Origin: an uncultured Eubacteriales bacterium
GTDB taxonomy: Bacteria > Bacillota > Clostridia > Oscillospirales > UBA644
DNA length: 64,000 nucleotides
Assembly (NCBI GenBank): GCA_934501435.1
Contig: CAKSTW010000003.1
Coordinates: 62,001 to 126,000 of the forward strand
Direction of reading: 5' to 3'
The number at the start of each line of letters is the position of its first letter. Position 1 is the first letter of the stretch. Positions 57,644 through 64,000 of the stretch are shown piece by piece. The position numbers and the translations under genes were made by a program. The notes beneath the pieces are model-generated. The model saw only the letters and a program-made list of their open reading frames with translations. It made no database searches and was not told the origin of the DNA.

Positions 57644-59626
57644 TTATTCTTCTTCGGCTACCGCGCTCTCGGATAGCATCTTTGCGAAATGTCCTTCGGT
57701 AATAATCTTCGTTCCATAGTTCAATGCAGTTGAAAGTTTTTTTGTTCCCGGCGCTTCACCGACGATCAGATAGGTTGTATTTTTCGTCACGGAATCATTT
57801 ACATTTGCTCCGAGGAGTTTCAAAAGTTCGGTGATATCCTTGCGGTTCATACCGTTCACGGTACCGGTCACCACAACATTGGCATTCACAAACGGATTAC
57901 CCTCTTCCCCGATTTTAACGGGCTGGTCAATAAAGGTAATTTCTTTCAAAACAGGTTTCCACAGTTTTGCTTCCGTCTCATCAGCGTACCATTTATAAAT
58001 ATTTCTGCTTAATGTTTGGGAAACGCCGGCAATATGAAAGAAACAAAACTCCTCTTTGATTGCTTTCTCGAAATCGTCCCACGATCCGAGAAAATATTCG
58101 TCAATCGCTCTGGCATTATTGGGTCCCATAAGCGGAATGCCGACTGCAACCAGAAACTGCGCCAGATGGCATCGTCTGCTGTTCTCAACGGCTGATATTA
58201 GTTTATCATAAGTCCCATAGCCAAATCCGGGCGTTGTCAAAATCCTCTCGCGGTACTTTTCCAGATCATACAGATCCGCAAAGGTTTTTACAAATCCGTA
58301 TGCCATCAACTTTTCGAGAACAGAGGCATTGAAGCCTTCCATATTCATTGCATTTTTATCGCAGAATCTTGCGATTTTCTGAGCGTTTCTGGCAATACAT
58401 TCTTCATTGGGACAATATAGGTTTTTTGTACCGCCGGAAGCGATCTTAAGTTCAAGTTCACTTCCGCAGCAGGGGCATCTGTCGGGAAGTTTATATGTCC
58501 CGCTCCGGGTAACGTTTTCCGAAATCTGAGGGACAATCATATTGGCTTTATATACTTTAATTGTGTCGCCGATTCCGAATTCATACTTCTCAAAATTACT
58601 GAGAGAATGAATATCTGCCCGCTTAACATAAGAACCGTCAATCAACACCGGATCGAATTCGGCGCAAAGAGTTATCATTCCGTTTCTTGTTGTAGCAAGT
58701 TCCACTCCACGGAAGACCGTCTCGTATTCGTCATCCTCCCACTTAAGGGCAAGCATTCTGTTCTCATGGTGCGCAGTGGCTCCGAGGCTTTTGCCGAATG
58801 AAAGATCATTATATTCAAAAATGAGCCCGTCAACAGGATAATCGTATTTTTCGGGATTAAAACTTTCAATGGTTTTTTTAAGCGCCGTCTCTCCGGAAAA
58901 CGCATGAATAAGTGTATGTTCAACTACATCAAAGCCGTTTGCCGAGAGAAAGTCCAACTGTTCCTCTTTCGTAGTTCCGCCATCACCGGGAAGGATCAGT
59001 TCAAATGCGTAGAAATCCATATGAGAAAGGTTTCCCTTGTCGGGGGTCAGGCTTCTCACAAGCCCGGCGGCAACGTTTCGAGGGTGACTCGGTGAATTAT
59101 CTCTGTTGAGCAGTTGATAATCTGCCCATGAAACAACTCCTTCACCCCGAACCTCAAAACTCTTTCTGCAATTCACTTTTTTCGGTATGTTACGGAGATA
59201 TCTGACCGTATTGGTAATATCCTCGCCCACAAGCCCCTCTTCGCCTCTGGTAACGGCTTGCTTAAAGTTCCCGTCCTCATATCTCAGTACAAGAGTAAGT
59301 CCGTCCATTTTCCAGGATAACATAACATCGTTTCCGGCAGCAAAGTGAGCGACATCATCAACTGACTTTGTTTTCTTAGCCGAAAGCATAGGTCTGGAAT
59401 GCTCAACTTTTTTCAGTTCGGTCTTATTACAGCCGCCGACCCGCTTTGTCGGAGAGTTTGCAAATACAATACCGGTGACGGCTTCCAATGTTTTCAGTTC
59501 ATCCATTAAGGCATCGTACTCCCTGTCCGTCATGACAGGATTGTCTTCGCCGTAATATGCTTTATCGGCGTCCTTAATAATTGAAATCAGTTCTTTAATT
59601 CTTGAAACATTATTTTTTTCCTCCAT
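57644..59626 (-). CDS. NAD-dependent DNA ligase (LigA-type)
   Basis: 660 residues in LigA order: Ia domain (about 6-60, with YYGEDNPVMTDREYDALMDEL), adenylation domain with the nucleotidyl lysine in SWKMDGLTLVLRY (K about 110), OB fold, zinc finger (CPCCGSELELKIASGGTKNLYC, in parts, at about 386-407), helix-hairpin-helix and a C-terminal BRCT domain (TVNGMNRKDITELLKLLGANV). It seals nicks in DNA with NAD+. The island position and promoter (f) suggest this is an accessory copy beside a housekeeping ligA elsewhere. Confidence 0.9.
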   Translation of the reverse strand: MEEKNNVSRIKELISIIKDADKAYYGEDNPVMTDREYDALMDELKTLEAVTGIVFANSPTKRVGGCNKTELKKVEHSRPMLSAKKTKSVDDVAHFAAGNDVMLSWKMDGLTLVLRYEDGNFKQAVTRGEEGLVGEDITNTVRYLRNIPKKVNCRKSFEVRGEGVVSWADYQLLNRDNSPSHPRNVAAGLVRSLTPDKGNLSHMDFYAFELILPGDGGTTKEEQLDFLSANGFDVVEHTLIHAFSGETALKKTIESFNPEKYDYPVDGLIFEYNDLSFGKSLGATAHHENRMLALKWEDDEYETVFRGVELATTRNGMITLCAEFDPVLIDGSYVKRADIHSLSNFEKYEFGIGDTIKVYKANMIVPQISENVTRSGTYKLPDRCPCCGSELELKIASGGTKNLYCPNEECIARNAQKIARFCDKNAMNMEGFNASVLEKLMAYGFVKTFADLYDLEKYRERILTTPGFGYGTYDKLISAVENSRRCHLAQFLVAVGIPLMGPNNARAIDEYFLGSWDDFEKAIKEEFCFFHIAGVSQTLSRNIYKWYADETEAKLWKPVLKEITFIDQPVKIGEEGNPFVNANVVVTGTVNGMNRKDITELLKLLGANVNDSVTKNTTYLIVGEAPGTKKLSTALNYGTKIITEGHFAKMLSESAVAEEE

Positions 59627-59656
59627 ATCCGCACCTCTTCTTTTCTTTATACACGA

Positions 59657-59690
59657 ATTATAGCAACAGTAATGTACCGATTATATCCCG
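59657..59690 (-). promoter_or_regulatory. WYL-type promoter (f): DNA ligase
   Basis: TGTACC half-site (59673-59678) exactly 10 bp from a TATAAT -10 box (59657-59662); the far half is not conserved. Confidence 0.65.
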
Positions 59691-59699
59691 CTGAAAATT

Positions 59700-60317
59700 T
59701 CATGCTTCCTGTTGATGCTTTTGCATTTCGTTTTCTTTGATAAGTTTCATATACCAACCGTCAACGCAAAGTCTGAGGATCGAACATTCATAATTTATTG
59801 CGGAATATGTGCATGAGTCTTCCAAACAAGCGGTTTTAATGGCCAATGAAGAAGTAAGCAATTTGAATTTCTCGTCATTGATATAGAATACTTCTCCCGG
59901 AGTCAAATCGCCTTTAATATCGTCAATAACAATAACCGGCCGTATTCTGCCGCCCGTATCTCCGTCATAAGACCGGTTTGCGTTGTTGTTTGAAACGCAA
60001 TAATGCTCGTATAACCACCAGTTATCTTTTGTGTCCGGAAGATTGTTGCATAACAAATCAAAATCATGCCTTGTTAAAAGTGAAGCTCCGACGGTTTTAA
60101 CGGTTCCTTCTTTTTTCCCTTTTCCGACATAACGGAGAGTTGCCTCACAACGTTCGGTAGTAGTAAGGAGCCTGGCTTTTTCTCCTTTTTCTTTATTATT
60201 CTTTTTATATACTGCAGATCTGCAGCCATTGAGGGTATTGATGGTTTTTTCAATTTCCTCTTCGGACATAGAGGACAAAAGTTCTTTCAGTTCATTTGTA
60301 AAATCATTCTTATTCAT
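59700..60317 (-). CDS. Hypothetical protein at the end of the helicase-MoxR-VWA operon
   Basis: 205 residues. MNKNDFTNELKELLSS and SEEEIEKTINTLNG form an acidic helical start; then RYVGKGKKEGTVKTVG, a tryptophan-rich DNWWLYEHYCVSNNN and a beta-rich C-terminal half. Unrecognised. The ATG at 60317 has AAGGAG upstream; it overlaps the VWA gene's stop region. The operon reads helicase, MoxR ATPase, VWA protein, then this gene. Confidence 0.6.
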   Translation of the reverse strand: MNKNDFTNELKELLSSMSEEEIEKTINTLNGCRSAVYKKNNKEKGEKARLLTTTERCEATLRYVGKGKKEGTVKTVGASLLTRHDFDLLCNNLPDTKDNWWLYEHYCVSNNNANRSYDGDTGGRIRPVIVIDDIKGDLTPGEVFYINDEKFKLLTSSLAIKTACLEDSCTYSAINYECSILRLCVDGWYMKLIKENEMQKHQQEA

Positions 60318-60327
60318 TGTGAACTCC

Positions 60328-61854
60328 TTACTCATCGACTTTTATTCTGCCGATCTTTCCCCACGGCGGATTTCTGTCTTCGTTATTGATTAACCAAAGG
60401 ACAGGGATACCTCCCGCCTCACTTTCGGCAGGAAACTCGTCGTAGCCATCTGTAATTATGATGATATATGCCGGCGGCTCATCTGTCATGTTTTCGTTCA
60501 TATAGCGGAAAATAGCAGAAAAGTCATTTCCACCGCCGCCGACCGGCTTAATTTCCATGACATCCTCAACTGACGAGAACGGTATTGGCACCGTAACGTA
60601 ACTTTCCGTAAAACTTAACCAGCCCTCCAGTTTCCCGTTAAATTGATCAATTGCAGCACATATCTCGCTGTAAGCAGCACGGATAGCATTGTCCCCGATA
60701 GATCCTGAGGTATCTATCAGAAACCATATATTTTTGACACCGGACTCTTTTTCATTAAAGTCGGGTAAAAGAAACATACTGTCCTGAAAGCGCCTGTCCG
60801 GTGGATTAAAAGAATAATCGTTTATTTCTTCCTGAACAAAATCCTGTAAAACTTCTCTCCAGTCGGTTTGCGGTTCTGTTAATTCCATGAGAATTCTTTG
60901 AGCCATCAAAGGTGGTCCGCCATAACCTTCATGACTATCTTTGATACTGATTATTCTGTTTGCGATTGTAGTAGCTTCAATCATTCTCTGAAGCCAGATA
61001 TCTTTTGAATATCCATCATCTGTTTCGCTCTTATTATATGCGCTGCAATGGTTTGATTCATATTCTTCTCCATATTCATTACAGCTTTGCCCCGGTGACC
61101 CCGTATCACCCATACCCCAGTAGGTGTGATCATCAAAGCCGCCGTCAAAACGCGCGGGACCGGTGCCGCCTTCACCGCTGCCGCCTTCATCACTGTCGCC
61201 ATCACCACTGCCGCCTTCATCATTGCCGCCTTCATCACTGTCGCCATCACCACTGCCGCCTTCATCACTGTCTCCTTCACCACTGCCGCCTTCATCACTG
61301 TCGCCTTCATCACTGTCTCCTTCACCACCGCCGCCTTCATCACTGCCGCCTTCATCATTGCCGCTGTTCATGGGATTATTTTTCTTTTTTTCAGTCTCAT
61401 TACAACTATGAACTAGTTTGTATACTTCTTCTGCCGAATACTCGTAACCTTCCTTTCCGTCAGGAGCAATATGCATGCTCTCACCGTAATTTTTTAAAGT
61501 GATTTTCGAGAGATCCATATCAAAGGAATACAGAATATTGGAATTAACCACTATGTCACAAGCTGTATTAAAATCATCGAAGTCATAAGAATCCGATTTT
61601 CTGTTGCAATGGTTCAGCGCGGCATGGAGTACTTCATGCATAAGAACAAATTCAAGTTCTTCATCCGATAGGGAATCTATAAAATCCGGACAGAAAACGA
61701 TCCGGCTCCCGTCTGTGTAGGCAGTCTCGCACATAGGGTCAAGTGAGAATTGCATATGAAGAAGAAGTACCGCATAGAACGGCTGCTTTCTCATCAAAGA
61801 AAGCCGAGACGCCTGCAGTCTCTTTACAATTTTCAATACTTCTTTACTGAACAT
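60328..61854 (-). CDS. VWA protein with metallopeptidase-like N-terminus and acidic repeat linker
   Basis: 508 residues. The N-terminal metallopeptidase-like domain (DUF2201 type) has the HEXXH motif MHEVLHAALNH at about 87-97. Residues about 165-235 are a low-complexity linker of Gly-Ser-Asp-Glu repeats. The C-terminal VWA domain (about 370-508) starts NIWFLIDTSGSIGDNAI (DxSxS at about 378-382) and continues YIIIITDGYDEFPAE. Such proteins pair with MoxR AAA ATPases, here the gene just upstream, whose stop overlaps this start. Target unknown. Confidence 0.82.
   Translation of the reverse strand: MFSKEVLKIVKRLQASRLSLMRKQPFYAVLLLHMQFSLDPMCETAYTDGSRIVFCPDFIDSLSDEELEFVLMHEVLHAALNHCNRKSDSYDFDDFNTACDIVVNSNILYSFDMDLSKITLKNYGESMHIAPDGKEGYEYSAEEVYKLVHSCNETEKKKNNPMNSGNDEGGSDEGGGGEGDSDEGDSDEGGSGEGDSDEGGSGDGDSDEGGNDEGGSGDGDSDEGGSGEGGTGPARFDGGFDDHTYWGMGDTGSPGQSCNEYGEEYESNHCSAYNKSETDDGYSKDIWLQRMIEATTIANRIISIKDSHEGYGGPPLMAQRILMELTEPQTDWREVLQDFVQEEINDYSFNPPDRRFQDSMFLLPDFNEKESGVKNIWFLIDTSGSIGDNAIRAAYSEICAAIDQFNGKLEGWLSFTESYVTVPIPFSSVEDVMEIKPVGGGGNDFSAIFRYMNENMTDEPPAYIIIITDGYDEFPAESEAGGIPVLWLINNEDRNPPWGKIGRIKVDE
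61150..61375 (-). repeat. Tandem repeat encoding the Gly/Ser/Asp/Glu linker
   Basis: About fifteen imperfect copies of a 15-base unit, gene strand AGTGATGAAGGCGGC (SDEGG), inside the VWA gene. All copies preserve the reading frame. Confidence 0.85.
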
Positions 61855-62962
61855 TTCCGTTTCTTAACCTTCCTCTTTTTTCGGCATATTCCAGATATTC
61901 CGGTACAGACCGAAGAAACTTCTCGTAATCCTTTTCAAAAATTTTATAGTTTTGAATCAAAAGTTCGCCAAAATCCGCAGGAAGCCGTTTTGCATAAGAA
62001 ATTGAATTACCGATGGCTACTGAATCATATCTATGTTCACTTGCATAAGCCGTCATGGAGGATACGAGCGCATACTTTGCGTCTGCTCCTTTCGGAACAT
62101 CAATTGTCGTTCCGGAAAAAACAGCATCCATAGTCGGAAGATCGTTATAAACCTTACACCACGCTCTGAATTCAACAGCCGCCCCAGAACCGATCAGACC
62201 GGCAATCATCGGATACATAGTTGCCACATTATCCTTTACGTTATTAAGCAGGCAACTTACCATTTCCCATGAACGGGGTGTAGGAAATGCCAAATCATCA
62301 TTTGTTGCATCAAACCCGAAAAGTCTGTCATTCCGAAAAGAGAGGTATCCGAGGACCTGACTGTTGATACCGACTTTTACCGCCCATTTTCTCCATGATT
62401 CAAAGCTGCCTTCAATTTCAATATGAAGAAGACGATTTGCAAGAGCTTTCGGCATTTTGAAAGATACCGACTTATCCGTGACCCGGTTTCCGGCAGCAAT
62501 TACAATACAGTTATCAGGCAGTTTGTGCTCACCGACGACTCTGTCCAGCGTGATCTGATAAGCAGCAGCCTGAACCGATTGAGGCGCTGCCGATATTTCA
62601 TCGAGAAACAGAATGTTTATAACATTGTTCCCGGGATCCATTTGAAAGATTTTCGGCTTCAGCCAAACAGCAAGCGTTCTATCCTCACTTGCAACAGGGA
62701 TGCCCCGAAGGTCAATCGGATTAAAAAGGAGAAGCCGCACATCAATAATTTCAACATGTTTGCCCGTATCTGCTTCGATCGTTTTTGCAATCTGACGGAC
62801 AGCCTGAGATTTACCGACACCGGGAGGTCCCCAAAGCATCACGGAGGGTAATACTTTCGGGGAAAGCCCCGCCTTTATGACGCTCAGATACGATTTGCTG
62901 AGCATATTTACGGTTTTGTCAATAGATAATATCGGAAGATTTGTGGATACTGTACTTTCCAT
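61844..62962 (-). CDS. MoxR-family AAA+ ATPase
   Basis: 372 residues of the MoxR/RavA AAA+ type. Walker A LWGPPGVGKSQAV (about 44-56), Walker B ILFLDEISAAPQ (about 117-128), sensor 1 NCIVIAAGNRVTD (about 152-164). The family usually works with a VWA protein, and the next gene encodes one. Its ATG overlaps the helicase stop (TAATG) and its stop overlaps the VWA start, so the operon is coupled. Probable chaperone-like remodelling role. Confidence 0.9.
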   Translation of the reverse strand: MESTVSTNLPILSIDKTVNMLSKSYLSVIKAGLSPKVLPSVMLWGPPGVGKSQAVRQIAKTIEADTGKHVEIIDVRLLLFNPIDLRGIPVASEDRTLAVWLKPKIFQMDPGNNVINILFLDEISAAPQSVQAAAYQITLDRVVGEHKLPDNCIVIAAGNRVTDKSVSFKMPKALANRLLHIEIEGSFESWRKWAVKVGINSQVLGYLSFRNDRLFGFDATNDDLAFPTPRSWEMVSCLLNNVKDNVATMYPMIAGLIGSGAAVEFRAWCKVYNDLPTMDAVFSGTTIDVPKGADAKYALVSSMTAYASEHRYDSVAIGNSISYAKRLPADFGELLIQNYKIFEKDYEKFLRSVPEYLEYAEKRGRLRNGNVQ

Positions 62963-64000
62963 TATGATGCCACTCCTAATTCTTCATTCAGTTCTTTCAG
63001 TTCATTTCTTAATTTGTCAATTTCGTCCGCGTAACCCTTGATTTCTTTATTCAGTTCTTCTTCTGTAATCTTAAGTTTTGTTTCAAGACTCAGAAGAACA
63101 TCTTCGTACTTTGCTTTCTGTTCATTAAGACTTTCAAGAAAATTATTCAGCCTTGCAGTAATACCGGACTCGGATTCGATCTCAAGGTAGTAAGTATTAT
63201 TTTTGATAAGGTGTACGTATGGAATCGGCTTTCTTGCCACAGAAATATCTTCGCCGGAGCCCTGTGCGTCCTTTCTTCTTTCCGGCCTTCTCGGAACCAT
63301 GTATGCCGGAACAACAACCTTGAATCCCTGAAAAGTCAAAACTTCAACAGGTTCAGGATTATTACTGTGAGACTGAACCGCTCTGTAAATTGCTTCACGG
63401 ATCGCCTTCTGGTCTTCGTACTTCATTGATTTGTAATCAATCTTTTCTTTTTGGTACGCATCAATGTCCATTTGACATTTGGCAATTCTCTCCTTCTGTT
63501 TCTCAATTTTGGTCGGCAGTTCTCTGACAATCTGTTCCTTCTTCCTGTGATTATCCATATAATCTTTCTGAAGGATCCTGTACTTATCCAGTTCGTTGCA
63601 CACTTCAACTCTGCGTTTGATTTTCGGATTACCGACCGCAAGGGCTTTCACTTCAGCATAATTCAGAACCGTGTCGTCAATATCGGTTCCGTCTCGCATA
63701 GTTGCCTCTCCTGCCATAATCTGACTGATAAATCTCTGTTTTGTTTCAAGAAGCTGCCAGGAATATGCATCAAAACTTGCTTTGGTAATATATCTGAAGA
63801 TTTGTACCTTCTTATTATCATTTCCCCGGCGAAGAATCCTGCCTTCCCTCTGGACCATATCAGAAGGTCTCCACGGCACATCGAGGTGATGAATAGCCGA
63901 GAGACGCTTCTGAACATTCATACCATGTCCCATCTTTGCAGTGGAACCAACGAGTACGGCAATTTCACCCGCACACATTGCCTTGAAAAGATCCTGCCGC
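62962..64000 (-). CDS. C-terminal part of a DEAD/SNF2-type helicase (partial, continues past window)
   Basis: The frame is open to the right edge, at least 345 residues in this window, with no start. It has helicase C motifs V-VI: STAKMGHGMNVQKR, HHLDVPWRPSDMVQREGRILRRGN, then a YITKASFDAYSWQ block and the QRFISQIM pattern. A long coiled-coil tail follows (KIEKQKERIAKCQ; EELNKEIKGYADEIDKLRNELK). This C-terminal arrangement is common in large helicase/methylase proteins of integrative elements. Its N-terminal domains lie outside. Confidence 0.78.
   Translation of the reverse strand, partial: RQDLFKAMCAGEIAVLVGSTAKMGHGMNVQKRLSAIHHLDVPWRPSDMVQREGRILRRGNDNKKVQIFRYITKASFDAYSWQLLETKQRFISQIMAGEATMRDGTDIDDTVLNYAEVKALAVGNPKIKRRVEVCNELDKYRILQKDYMDNHRKKEQIVRELPTKIEKQKERIAKCQMDIDAYQKEKIDYKSMKYEDQKAIREAIYRAVQSHSNNPEPVEVLTFQGFKVVVPAYMVPRRPERRKDAQGSGEDISVARKPIPYVHLIKNNTYYLEIESESGITARLNNFLESLNEQKAKYEDVLLSLETKLKITEEELNKEIKGYADEIDKLRNELKELNEELGVAS

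Noticed and set aside
61005..61502. Several Pro/Ser- or His-rich open frames on the plus strand
   Set aside because: They are the antisense image of the SDEGG-coding repeat in the VWA gene.
41026..64000. Prophage or typical integrative element
   Set aside because: No integrase, capsid, relaxase or conjugation genes are visible; only the helicase fragment at the right edge hints at such an element beyond the window.

Overview
The window looks like a chromosome segment from an anaerobic, probably gut-associated, member of the Clostridia. The evidence is ferredoxin-dependent 2-oxoacid metabolism, an Nfn-type transhydrogenase, a GerA-type germinant receptor operon and a BofA homologue (so probably an endospore former), T-box and glycine riboswitch leaders, and strong AGGAG ribosome sites. 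Most genes lie on the minus strand. I saw no rRNA, tRNA or CRISPR array. Base composition is visibly richer in A+T in 18.1-20.5 kb and from about 41 kb to the right edge than in the remainder.

Left part (0-40.5 kb) is mainly housekeeping. An operon led by a T-box (6.65 kb down to 27) encodes an HTH-cupin-acyl-CoA synthetase fusion, a MinD-like ATPase, a four-subunit 2-oxoacid:ferredoxin oxidoreductase and a branched-chain aminotransferase. A paralogous synthetase with its own T-box lies directly upstream, followed by an NfnAB-like pair. Together they read as a route from organic acids, via acyl-CoA and reductive carboxylation, to amino acids, switched on by an uncharged tRNA. Then come a glycine-riboswitch AGCS symporter, a Gfo/Idh oxidoreductase, an AbrB-ABC transporter operon, nagA, a small HTH gene, an AT-rich insert with a DUF262/HNH restriction-type protein, an ECF S component, bofA, the thrC-thrB-gltX-glnS operon, the ger operon, murD, RNase J, a nucleotidyltransferase with a degenerate mutase domain, and licD/tagD-like surface polymer genes plus an acyltransferase.

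Right part (41-64 kb) is an accessory repair/defence island. It holds RtcB with a metallophosphoesterase and a receiver-like (cREC) protein, an HNH protein, a Cas4-like/DUF2779 nuclease, an alkyladenine-glycosylase-like protein coupled to a peptidyl-arginine/agmatine-deiminase-like protein, a complete retron (promoter, msr-msd RNA with a1/a2 repeats, reverse transcriptase), a CbbX-like AAA ATPase operon, a WYL regulator, an extra NAD-dependent DNA ligase, and a helicase / MoxR ATPase / VWA-metallopeptidase operon that runs off the right edge.

The most interesting signal is a shared promoter architecture in the island. Several promoters carry the palindrome TGCACC-N6-GGTGCA exactly 10 bp upstream of a TATAAT-like -10 box and lack a -35 box. 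These sit before the RtcB operon, the AAA operon, the coiled-coil gene (twice) and, as clear half-sites, the DNA ligase and a short terminator-ended RNA. A WYL regulator gene lies among them, so I infer one WYL-controlled nucleic-acid-repair regulon.
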